From assembly GCF_947496775.1 (NCBI RefSeq), contig NZ_CANMDU010000005.1, forward strand, positions 124,001 to 188,000: 64,000 nt of DNA, written 5' to 3'. The notes under the pieces are model-generated. The model ran no database searches, had not been told where the DNA came from, and worked only from the letters and a program-made list of their open reading frames with translations. Origin of the DNA: an uncultured Maribacter sp. (lineage in GTDB: Bacteria; Bacteroidota; Bacteroidia; Flavobacteriales; Flavobacteriaceae). The first letter of the stretch is position 1; the number at the start of each line of letters is the position of its first letter. Positions 7,976 through 15,304 of this stretch are shown here, piece by piece. A program made the translations under genes and the position numbers.

Positions 7976-8902
7976 ATGGAATCAAAAATAAAAACCCTCA
8001 AACCAAATGAACTTTTAGAATCTTACATGTGCTTTGGTTCAAAACGAAATGATACTTTCAAACAAGGTTACGAAGACTTCTATATTGCAAGTTTACAAGA
8101 TTTAACTGAAATTTCTCAGCCTCCCGTTCCCCCAGTAAAGGCAAAAACACATTCACTCATCTTTCTAACAAGTGGTGTATTAGCAATGAAAGCTGGCTTT
8201 CAACCAATTAGAATTCATAAAAATGAATGTATTGTCATTCCAGCAGGAAAGGTTTTTAGTCATAGCGTAGAAAACTACAATGAAGGAAAAGAAGGAGAAG
8301 GTTTTATTTGTGGATTTAGCGATGATTTTTTAATAGGACAAATTGGTAGTCAGGATTTATTGACATCATTCGAATTTTTGACTGTTTGGGGCAACCCTAT
8401 TATTAAACTTAAAAACCAATCGGCAAAATATTTAGTCCATGCCTTACGCAGAATTCTGGATGAATACACAACCAATGGACTACATAATAAACTTATCATT
8501 CAATCTCATCTTATCGCTTCACTCTGCGATTTAAATGTTGATTATCAGCCACTTTTAAACCACAAAAATAGAACTGCGGTCACGTTAACCAATAGGTTTA
8601 TAGAATTACTTCACAAAAATATAAATACTCGACATCAGGTTTCTGATTATGCTTCTATGCTTAATATTAGCCCTAATCATTTAAATAAAACAATCAAATT
8701 GATTACCCAAAAATCTCCCTCCGTTTGGATTAGAGAATCATTAATCAATGAAGCCAAAGTTTTACTCTTTCAAACAGATCTTTCTATTCAAGAAATCGCC
8801 TCAGAATTGGGAATTGATGACCAATCTTATTTTACCCGTTTATTCAAAAAACAAGAAGGTATAACACCAGTTGATTATCGAAAATTGATTGATTTGTCCT
8901 AG
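7976..8902 (+). CDS. AraC family transcriptional regulator
   Basis: 308 residues from ATG 7976. The reading frame is open back to 7889, but that extension is translated repeat sequence and is unlikely to be coding. The N-terminal cupin-like sensor domain (about residues 40-130) contains HSLIFLTSGVL and IHKNECIVIPAGKVFSH. The C-terminal pair of helix-turn-helix motifs is clear: HQVSDYASMLNISPNHLNK (about residues 222-240) and LSIQEIASELGIDDQSYFTR followed by FKKQEGITPVDYRK. The ligand is unknown; sensors of this shape often control neighbouring oxidoreductases, here perhaps the MDR gene at 9236. It is the first gene after boundary site A. Confidence 0.88.
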   Translation: MESKIKTLKPNELLESYMCFGSKRNDTFKQGYEDFYIASLQDLTEISQPPVPPVKAKTHSLIFLTSGVLAMKAGFQPIRIHKNECIVIPAGKVFSHSVENYNEGKEGEGFICGFSDDFLIGQIGSQDLLTSFEFLTVWGNPIIKLKNQSAKYLVHALRRILDEYTTNGLHNKLIIQSHLIASLCDLNVDYQPLLNHKNRTAVTLTNRFIELLHKNINTRHQVSDYASMLNISPNHLNKTIKLITQKSPSVWIRESLINEAKVLLFQTDLSIQEIASELGIDDQSYFTRLFKKQEGITPVDYRKLIDLS

Positions 8903-8951
8903 CATCAGATTGTTCCCTTCTAGTCTTATACATCTCTCATCTCTACTTTTG

Positions 8952-9226
8952 ATGGACGAAAAAACAAATGGTAAACAATTATTGTTTTTTGCACTGAGAA
9001 AGAAAATAAAAATAGGAATAATTCAGGCATTTAAGACTTCGGTTAGGACTACAAAGGATGTTGACAAAATAAAACCCCTGCTAGATAATTTGTCTTGGAG
9101 TTAGAATAGAATTATGATTTAGAAGATTGTGACAATATTTTGCGAATAGAAGGTTCTTTTATCTCACCAAACACCATTATAAACTTACTGGCTGACGCGG
9201 CATTGGAGTTCCAAGAATTAAAATAA
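8952..9226 (+). pseudogene. Frameshifted small heavy-metal-associated-like (HMA-like) protein
   Basis: A first frame reads MDEKTNGKQ and continues to FKTSVRTTKDVDKIKPLLDN, LSW, then hits TAG at 9102-9104. Another frame resumes at 9110 with NYDLEDCDNILRIEG and continues to a stop at 9224-9226. The fused product would read through SW-NYDLEDCDNILR, which matches small HMA-fold proteins of flavobacteria that lack the CxxC motif. The two frames are separated by 11 extra bases (9099-9109) containing a TAGAATAGAA near-duplication. The short MDEKTNGKQ leader may also be non-native. Family assignment is from memory of such proteins. Confidence 0.6.
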
Positions 9227-9235
9227 ATAGAAATC

Positions 9236-10198
9236 ATGAAAAAAATGAGAGCAGTTTTATGCACAAAATATGGGGAGCCGAATGTCTTAAAATTAACAGA
9301 AGTCAAAAAACCCATTCCAAAAGAAAATGAGATATTAGTAAAAATACACGCAACTGCTGTTACTGCAAGTGATTGTCTTCTTCGTGGATTAAAAGTGCCT
9401 GGAGGACATCGTTTTCCTATGAAGCAGTTAATGAAATTTGGAATGCGTGTATTTATTGGATTTACAAAACCACGAAACCCTATACTTGGTTTGGTTTTCT
9501 CTGGTGTAATAGAAGAAACTAATAACATTACTAACTTTAAACTTGGAGATGAAGTATATGGTTTTACGGGAGTAAGTAGAGGAACTTATGCAGAATATAA
9601 ATGCGTATCCATAAAAGAAGTAGAATCAGGAGAAATAGCCCTTAAACCTAAAAATGCTAGCCATCAAGAGGCTGTAGCAATTGTTTACGGAGGAGTATTA
9701 GCCATGCATTTTATGAGGAATGCAAATATTAAAAAAGGACAAAAAGTTTTAATTTATGGGGCTTCTGGTTCTAATGGTACAGCTGCTGTACAAATTGCCA
9801 AATATCATGGAGCTCAAGTCACAGCAGTTTGTAGCAATAAAAATTTTGATTTAGTAAAATCACTTGGTGCAATTAAAGTCATTGATTACACATCTAAAGA
9901 GGCAATCAATAAATTAGAAAAATATGATTTCATTTTAGATGCAGTCGGAAAAAACAAAACATCACGTTTAAAAGTAGCGTCTAAAACTGCAGTTACATCC
10001 AATGGTAGTTATGCATCCGTTGATGATGGTTTTTTAAAAATAAAACTAAGCTATTTAAAAAAATTAAAAACCTATTTTGAAACTGGAAATTTTAAAGCTA
10101 TAATTGATAGAACTTATTCTTTGAATGATACAGAAAAAGCTCACGAGTACGTAGAAGAAGGTCATAAAAAAGGCAATGTTATAATAAATGTGGTGTAA
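9236..10198 (+). CDS. MDR-family NAD(P)H:quinone oxidoreductase / zinc-less alcohol dehydrogenase
   Basis: 320 residues, medium-chain dehydrogenase/reductase superfamily. The N-terminal GroES-like domain begins MRAVLCTKYGEPNVLKLTEV. The Rossmann NADPH motif appears as VLIYGASGSNGTAAVQIAK (about residues 172-190), where family members more often have GASGGVG. Catalytic-zinc cysteines are absent, so it belongs with the quinone oxidoreductase/zeta-crystallin-like branch. The preferred start may be the second Met (MRAVLC) at 9245. It sits 10 bases after the broken HMA-like gene and downstream of the AraC regulator in the same direction. Substrate unknown. Confidence 0.88.
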   Translation: MKKMRAVLCTKYGEPNVLKLTEVKKPIPKENEILVKIHATAVTASDCLLRGLKVPGGHRFPMKQLMKFGMRVFIGFTKPRNPILGLVFSGVIEETNNITNFKLGDEVYGFTGVSRGTYAEYKCVSIKEVESGEIALKPKNASHQEAVAIVYGGVLAMHFMRNANIKKGQKVLIYGASGSNGTAAVQIAKYHGAQVTAVCSNKNFDLVKSLGAIKVIDYTSKEAINKLEKYDFILDAVGKNKTSRLKVASKTAVTSNGSYASVDDGFLKIKLSYLKKLKTYFETGNFKAIIDRTYSLNDTEKAHEYVEEGHKKGNVIINVV

Positions 10199-10290
10199 AA
10201 ATTTAAGTTAACCCTTAAATTAGAACCTTTCTAAGATTCAGAACTTTTTGATAATCTACTATACATACAGAAGGAGTTTTACTTTATTAA

Positions 10291-10926
10291 TTAAAAAGCT
10301 TCCCTCTACGAAAAGCAGAATTCAAAAGGGTTTTTAGGAAATTTGGCATCCCTAAACAAATCCATACTGACAATGGAAGTCCATTTGGTTCCGTGGCCGC
10401 GATACAACGATTTACCAGATTATCGTATTGGTTCATAGAACTCGGAATTATGCCTGTATTTTCAGACCCGGCACACCCTGAACAGAACGGACGGCATGAA
10501 CGTATGCACAGGGATTTAAAGGCCGCCTGTGCCAATCCTTCAGCTTATGACATGAAAGCGCAACAAAGACGCTTAAACAGCTTTGTAAAAGAATATAACA
10601 ACCTAAGACCTCATGAAGCATTGGACATGAAAACACCCGCTTCAGTACATGAATTTTCAACAAGACCTTTCCCCGAAAGAATCCAACACTTTGATTACGA
10701 TTCTAAAATGAAAGTCTTAAAAGTTACACAAAATGGAGCCATCAGATGGAAGGCCTACAATTGGGTTTACCTTTCCGCTTCGCTCCAAGGTAAACATATC
10801 GGTGCCCTAGAGATTGGTAATGGTATTTGGAGGGTGTTTTATAGAAACGTATTTTTAGGGTTCTTTGATGAACAGGTGTTTAGAAAGAAAGAACAATCAG
10901 TAAGATTAGAAACTAACTTAGTGTAA
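10291..10926 (+). pseudogene. 5'-truncated IS481-like transposase (integrase core) remnant
   Basis: The open frame from 10291 to the stop at 10926 encodes only the C-terminal half of a DDE transposase. FGIPKQIHTDNGSPFG contains the second catalytic Asp, FSDPAHPEQNGRHERMH the catalytic Glu region, and NNLRPHEALDMKTPASVH the conserved tail. The N-terminal helix-turn-helix domain and first Asp are missing, and a stop lies just upstream at 10288. QNGRHERMH followed by a DLKAAC-type helix is typical of IS481-family enzymes. It is noticeably more GC-rich than its neighbours, consistent with transfer. Any internal start (for example GTG 10393) is unlikely to yield an active enzyme. Confidence 0.8.
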
Positions 10927-11030
10927 ACGCTAATCTATAACTTTTGTAAACTATGTATATTAACGAACATAATAAAAACTGCATCGTCCTGAAATAGGTT
11001 GACTAAAAAATTAATCAAATTTAGTCACCA

Positions 11031-11472
11031 ATGGAAGAAAACAAAAAAGCACCCTGCCCAAAAAAGACCTACAAAAAAGTAGGCTTTGAACTCAAACTTT
11101 TAATCATTGACCAAATTCATAATGGGCAAATATCCATCAATCACGCTTCAAATAAATATCAAGTCTCTAGAAGCTCCATTCAATACTGGATGAAAAAATA
11201 CAGTACCTTAGAACAAAAGAAAATTGGTATGAGTAAAAAAGATGAACTACGAAGTACATCACGAATTCCTACTTAAAATAATAAATTATGAGTAAATCAA
11301 AAAACTTAAAGAGAAGATTGAAGAACTTGAATTCGTAAAAGACTTCCAACAAGATATCATTGCAGACATGGAACTAATTACTGGTGTCGATATGTCAAAA
11401 AAGTCATTGCCCAAAACATTAGCAGACGAGATTCAAAAAAAGAAACAAAACCGTTTAAAAGAAAATGGTTAA
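11031..11472 (+). pseudogene. IS3-family transposase OrfA, frameshifted
   Basis: The first 81 residues (11031-11276) contain a helix-turn-helix with ISINHASNKYQVSRSSIQYW, typical of IS3 OrfA, and end prematurely after MSKKDELRSTSRIPT. The family sequence resumes in another frame at about 11296 with IKKLKEKIEELEFVKDFQQ, the leucine-zipper-like coiled coil, and ends KENG at the stop 11470-11472. A small insertion or rearrangement between about 11255 and 11296 therefore breaks the gene. OrfA provides DNA binding and the front half of the OrfAB fusion transposase, so this copy should be defective. Confidence 0.8.
11454..11460 (+). other. -1 programmed ribosomal frameshift heptamer in the IS3 element
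   Basis: T TTA AAA read in the orfA frame is a canonical X XXY YYZ slippery heptamer. Slipping back one base leads directly into the orfB frame (TTT AAA AGA AAA TGG TTA ACT). OrfA terminates 10-12 bases later. This is the standard way IS3 elements make the OrfAB transposase. Confidence 0.65.
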
Positions 11473-12335
11473 CTACATGTTTTAGGATAAGCAAACAGGC
11501 CTTTTATAAACGACTAAAATCACATCATAATAAAGAAATAAATGAACAAATTATGATACAATTGGTGCGTGATTGTAGAAACAAAATTGGACAACAAACT
11601 GGTGATAAAAAATTACATGACCATTTAAAAAATGAACTCAAAAAACACAATATAAAAATAGGTAGAGACAAGTTCTTTGTGTTCCTTAGAAACCATAAAC
11701 TACTCATTAAGAAAAACAAAACATATCATATAACAACAAATTCTAAACATCATTTTTACAAATACAAAAACCTTGTTAAAAATAAAATACCTACCAGAGT
11801 TGAACAACTTTGGGTTACTGATATCACCTATATCAAAACACAAAACGGTCATAATTATCTCGCTTTAGTTACGGACGCATATTCAAAACAAATCATGGGA
11901 TACAAAATAGATAACCATATGAGAACGGAACTCTGCTTAGAAGCACTGAAAATGGCTCTTAAAAACAGAATATATCCTGATAAAAAGCTAATTCATCATT
12001 CCGATAGAGGTTTGCAATACTGCAACCCTACCTATACCCTATTTGCAGTAAATAACAACTTAACTTTGAGTATGACTGAGCAATACGACCCGGATGAAAA
12101 CGCAGTAGCCGAACGAATTAACAAAACACTCAAATATGAATATGCACTAAAAGAAACAATTAAAAACACTAAACTTGCACAAAAAATAGCTAAAAAGGCT
12201 ATCTTTATTTACAACAATTTTAGAACACATTGGAGTCTCAATTTAAGCACACTAAACAAGGTTCACTTAAAACAAAATATAGACTACAAATTGTATCGAA
12301 AAAATAAAAATAATCTGGAATTATTATCCTTTTAA
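11454..12335 (+). CDS. IS3-family transposase OrfB (DDE catalytic subunit)
   Basis: The catalytic frame is entered by -1 frameshifting at 11454; an internal ATG at 11553 also exists. The DDE residues are visible: LWVTDITYIKT (first Asp, about residue 90 from ATG 11553), IHHSDRGLQYCN (second Asp) and DENAVAERINKTLKYEY (Glu), in the order and spacing of rve-type integrase cores. The N-terminal CFRISKQAFYKRLKS segment before ATG 11553 is characteristic OrfB sequence, showing that the frame really starts upstream. This frame looks intact, but its partner orfA is broken. Confidence 0.88.
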   Translation, partial: FKRKWLTTCFRISKQAFYKRLKSHHNKEINEQIMIQLVRDCRNKIGQQTGDKKLHDHLKNELKKHNIKIGRDKFFVFLRNHKLLIKKNKTYHITTNSKHHFYKYKNLVKNKIPTRVEQLWVTDITYIKTQNGHNYLALVTDAYSKQIMGYKIDNHMRTELCLEALKMALKNRIYPDKKLIHHSDRGLQYCNPTYTLFAVNNNLTLSMTEQYDPDENAVAERINKTLKYEYALKETIKNTKLAQKIAKKAIFIYNNFRTHWSLNLSTLNKVHLKQNIDYKLYRKNKNNLELLSF

Positions 12336-12378
12336 TCATCACAAAAAAGGTCAACCTATTTCAGGACAAGACACGTTA

Positions 12379-13074
12379 ATGAAAAATACTATACTACTAT
12401 TATTTTTAATTCCGGTTTTAAGTTTCAGTCAAAATTTTGAGGGAACACTTGTGTATGAAAATGACATCATAATTGCGAAAAAATTCTCAAAACAATTCGG
12501 AATGACAAAAGAAAAAATGATGAGAAGTGGAAAGTTCTTCGAAGAAACGTTGATTACCTATAAAAACGGCAACTATTTGAGTAAACCGACTAAAGAAAAA
12601 ATTAAAGTTGTCTACTTATCAGAAAGGAATGAGATTTTAACAATAGACAAAAAATCAGATTTAGTTCCTGCGATTATAGCTGAAATCGATGTGGAAACAG
12701 AACTAAAAGACAAAAAGCCCAAAATCACAGTAGAACAAACAGATGAAGTTATCCTTGACATAAAATGTTCTAAAGTTATTGTAGAATGGGAAACAGGTAC
12801 TTATGAGTATTTTTTTAATTCAGATTATTTAAAAATGGACTCGACATTATATAGTAATCATAAATATGATATGTGGTCAGAATATTTAAAATTATCGAAT
12901 TCTTTACCATTAAAGATTATTAAAAGAATAGATGGAATGATGACAATAACAATGACACTAAAAGAAACAAAAGAACATTCTGTTAATGATAAAATATTTA
13001 AACTTCCCAAATTGGAATTAAGCAAAGAATTTGTTGTTTCTAAAGGAAATCAAGTCTATTATAAAAGAAAATAA
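12379..13074 (+). CDS. Secreted GLPGLI-like / DUF4412-like hypothetical protein
   Basis: 231 residues. Clear Sec signal peptide MKNTILLLFLIPVLSFSQN, cleaved near SFSQ. The mature protein begins FEGTLVYEND and contains ILDIKCSKVIVEWETGTYEYFF (quoted in part: IKCSKVIVEWETGTYEY) and KYDMWSEYLKL, a pattern seen in flavobacterial DUF4412/GLPGLI-type proteins, whose function is unknown. The ATG lies only 10 bases after the IS3 right end, so its native promoter is displaced and it may now depend on the insertion element. The stop codon is immediately followed by the left arm of boundary site B, as in the other cassette-like units. Confidence 0.7.
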   Translation: MKNTILLLFLIPVLSFSQNFEGTLVYENDIIIAKKFSKQFGMTKEKMMRSGKFFEETLITYKNGNYLSKPTKEKIKVVYLSERNEILTIDKKSDLVPAIIAEIDVETELKDKKPKITVEQTDEVILDIKCSKVIVEWETGTYEYFFNSDYLKMDSTLYSNHKYDMWSEYLKLSNSLPLKIIKRIDGMMTITMTLKETKEHSVNDKIFKLPKLELSKEFVVSKGNQVYYKRK

Positions 13075-13076
13075 CA

Positions 13077-13210
13077 TTGCCAACACAGTGTAACAATAAT
13101 TGCTTGGTTCTAGCCTACTCGGAAAATCCTCGCGGATTTTCAACTTGACGCGTACTTGCTAAGTTCATAACTTTAACGCGCAACTACTTATAAACCAAGT
13201 CATTGACAAT
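13077..13210 (+). repeat. Cassette boundary site B (attC-like)
   Basis: The left arm begins TTGCCAACACAGTGTAAC at 13077, two bases after the stop codon and almost identical at its start to site A (TTGCCAACACGGTGTATA). An inner left segment AATTGCTTGGTT (13098-13109) pairs imperfectly with AACCAAGTCATT at 13193-13204. A perfect inner hairpin GAAAATCC-TCGC-GGATTTTC covers 13122-13141. The following bases ACGCGTACTTGCTAAGTT resemble those in site D. The outer right arm is less well matched than at site A, so the right boundary is approximate. Confidence 0.5.
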
Positions 13211-13220
13211 AGCTCAAAGA

Positions 13221-14153
13221 ATGATAGTAAATCGAACAAACAAAACTGCATTAATTGAAAAAGGTAAATCTTTTAATGGAAAAGGATTATTTTTTTTAAA
13301 CTTTGACAATAAGACTTCACGCTTATTGCAAGAATATGAAGATTGGGAGCCAATTACTATTTCTGATAATTCCGAACTTTTAATACTAAAAAGTCAATGG
13401 ATTTCTCATAGAGGCACAAATAAAACTGAACTAATCATTCTTAATATCAAAACAGAAGAAATAATATTCTCTACCAAAGATTATTTAGTATACGATTCAA
13501 TATTTGACAAGAGAAATAATAGAATATTATTAGATGTTTACAATAAAAAACTTTTTTCTTTAGACCTACGAAACTTTGAAAAAACAGAACTACCAAAAAA
13601 AGAATTGCGCATTTGTAAAGGAACATTTATCCGTTTTAAAAACGAGTTTTATGTACCGAGTGAAACCAAAAAGAAATGTATCTTTTGTTTCTCTTTTGAA
13701 ACTGGAGAAACTGATGAAATACTAATAGATGTAATTGGTAAAATTGAAAAAATCAAATTTCTTAGTAGAGAAAAAACATTTGTGCTTTTATCTTCTGAAA
13801 ATATCTTGTATAGCTTTTCGAATAATTTTAACACAAAGAATTGGCAAATAGATTTTAAACAACTTGAAGATAAACCGAATAATATTTCTCGAAAAATTTT
13901 TAGTTCTGAATCTCAAGATTTAATTTTTTTATCTGCATCATCTACGATTAAAAATAATTGGGGGGTTGATTATTGCATTGACCTAAAGAATGGAAATATT
14001 CTTAGCTATATAAATAATGTGAAAGGAAGAGGAAGGATTGCCGAACATTTTTTTGAAAATCAAGTTCTTTTGCATTCAGGAAAAACTATGGATATGATTT
14101 CTGGAAAAATAGGAGAATCTGAAGTAATAAAAACTATTGCCTACAATGGCTAA
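13221..14153 (+). CDS. Hypothetical cytoplasmic protein, possibly a beta-propeller
   Basis: 310 residues from ATG 13221 (MIVNRTNKTALIEK); a TTG at 13203 would add six residues that overlap the boundary site. No signal peptide or membrane segment. The sequence is rich in short beta-strand blocks such as NSELLILKSQWISH, NRILLDVYNKKLFSLDL, TFVLLSSENILYSFS and QDLIFLSASSTIKNNW, spaced by about 45 residues, which suggests WD40- or quinoprotein-like blades, but no repeat is strong enough to name. The stop codon lies inside the left arm of site C, so the gene and boundary are tightly packed like an integron cassette. Function unknown. Confidence 0.65.
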   Translation: MIVNRTNKTALIEKGKSFNGKGLFFLNFDNKTSRLLQEYEDWEPITISDNSELLILKSQWISHRGTNKTELIILNIKTEEIIFSTKDYLVYDSIFDKRNNRILLDVYNKKLFSLDLRNFEKTELPKKELRICKGTFIRFKNEFYVPSETKKKCIFCFSFETGETDEILIDVIGKIEKIKFLSREKTFVLLSSENILYSFSNNFNTKNWQIDFKQLEDKPNNISRKIFSSESQDLIFLSASSTIKNNWGVDYCIDLKNGNILSYINNVKGRGRIAEHFFENQVLLHSGKTMDMISGKIGESEVIKTIAYNG

Positions 14154-14333
14154 TATTAATACGAGTTTTAATGCTTAACCAAAGTTTAGTGTGTTGTTAT
14201 AGAGTGCTTTAAATCTTTTTGATTTGGCTTTAAGAATGAAAAATTAAAACAAAATAAAAAGATTTGGCTAAGTGCTAATCCGAAAATAAATGTTAATTTA
14301 ATCCCGTACTAACCACTTAGTCCAACCGTTGTC
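14137..14333 (+). repeat. Cassette boundary site C (attC-like)
   Basis: The left arm at 14137-14172 (TTGCCTACAATGGC then TAATATTAATACGAGT) overlaps the stop codon of the upstream gene. The right arm at about 14296-14333 (ATCCCGTACTAACCAC then TTAGTCCAACCGTTGTC) is its imperfect reverse complement, with ACAATGG facing CCGTTGT and TAATACGAGT facing CCCGTACTAA. The inner core 14173-14287 aligns with site A: GCTTAACCAAAG, GATTTGGCT, GAAAAATTAAAACAAAATA and CTAATCCGAAAAT recur in the same order. The next coding start is 31 bases downstream. Confidence 0.6.
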
Positions 14334-14363
14334 TTTAATGCAAAAAATCAAGAATCTTCAAGT

Positions 14364-15221
14364 TTGAAAAATAGCATATCAACTTTTTTATTACAACCAT
14401 ATCCATACTATTACGAGAGGAAGAGTCTGAAAATAATAATTTCTTTGTTTTTTTTTATGACCTTTTTTTTCAATTATGCTTTTGAGCCATTTAATGTTGA
14501 ATATTCTGAACATAAGATGAATTATTTTTGGATTTCAATAATTCATTCGATAACTCCTGTTTTCGTTCTGTTTACTATTTCTATAGTTTATAAATTACTT
14601 AAACTAGAAAACAAATGGAACATTGCAAAAGAAGCAGTTTTCATTTTCATTTTTTTTCTAACTGTTGGATTAATTCAATTTTTAATTAGAGATATTATTT
14701 ATGAAAATAAAAACAATTGGTCTTTATATTATTTATATGACGAAATTAGGAATACCTTTTTAATAGGTTCTTTATTCGTTATTATTTTAACCCCTTTTAA
14801 TTTCAATAGGCTAAATGCCAAACATAAAAATAATGCAAGCTCCTTAAATATTACTCTTAATAATACTCCAAAAACAACTAATCAAGTAGACGCTAAAATT
14901 AAAATCAATGATTTTGAAATAGAGATTCACCTATTTATGTTCGCCAAATCAGAAGGGAATTATATAGAAATATATCTTAATAAAAAATCTCAAAATAAAA
15001 AGTTAGTCAGAAGTACATTAAAAAATTTGGAAACCCTTTTTAAAATATATCCAAACATAATTAAAACACATCGTTCATATCTTGTCAATTCTAATTACAT
15101 AGAAAATATTAAAGGAAATGCACAAGGTTACCAATTAAAAATAAATCATCATATCGTACCAGTTTCAAGGAATATGATTAAACATTTTAATTTGATAATG
15201 AAGCACTTAAAACAAGACTAG
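14364..15221 (+). CDS. Membrane-bound LytTR family transcriptional regulator
   Basis: 285 residues from TTG 14364; no in-frame ATG fits. Four hydrophobic segments are seen at about residues 23-42, 56-75, 88-108 and 130-147. A linker then leads to a C-terminal LytTR DNA-binding domain (about residues 180-280) with FMFAKSEGNYIEIYL, KLVRSTLKNLE and IIKTHRSYLVN, the conserved KTHRSYLVN/HRSYIVN strand, and VPVSRNMIKHF. Such membrane LytTR proteins regulate genes in response to envelope signals. It starts 31 bases after boundary site C and lies 83 bases before an acyltransferase gene in the same direction, suggesting a two-gene cassette. The signal is unknown. Confidence 0.87.
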   Translation: MKNSISTFLLQPYPYYYERKSLKIIISLFFFMTFFFNYAFEPFNVEYSEHKMNYFWISIIHSITPVFVLFTISIVYKLLKLENKWNIAKEAVFIFIFFLTVGLIQFLIRDIIYENKNNWSLYYLYDEIRNTFLIGSLFVIILTPFNFNRLNAKHKNNASSLNITLNNTPKTTNQVDAKIKINDFEIEIHLFMFAKSEGNYIEIYLNKKSQNKKLVRSTLKNLETLFKIYPNIIKTHRSYLVNSNYIENIKGNAQGYQLKINHHIVPVSRNMIKHFNLIMKHLKQD

Positions 15222-15304
15222 TTTTCTATCACAAAAGCTTGTCAATCATCACAAAACAAGCCTAATAAACCCAAACCAACTTATTTTTGACAAAAAAATA
15301 AGGA

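Larger units (their letters stand above)
10985..12368 (+). mobile_element. IS3-family insertion sequence, decayed
   Basis: About 1.38 kb bounded by terminal inverted repeats. The left end CGTCCTGAAATAGGTTGACT (10985-11004) and the right end, whose reverse complement is TGTCCTGAAATAGGTTGACC (12368-12349), differ at the first and last base. Inside are orfA (helix-turn-helix) and orfB (DDE), overlapping out of phase as in IS3 elements. No target-site duplication is visible in the flanks, and orfA is interrupted, so the copy is probably immobile by itself. Its right end lies 10 bases before the ATG at 12379, with the flank AAGACACGTTA resembling the tail of a cassette boundary. Confidence 0.85.

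Noticed and set aside
9112-9528. 138-codon minus-strand frame
   Set aside because: Antisense to the MDR oxidoreductase and the end of the HMA-like pseudogene; no domain.
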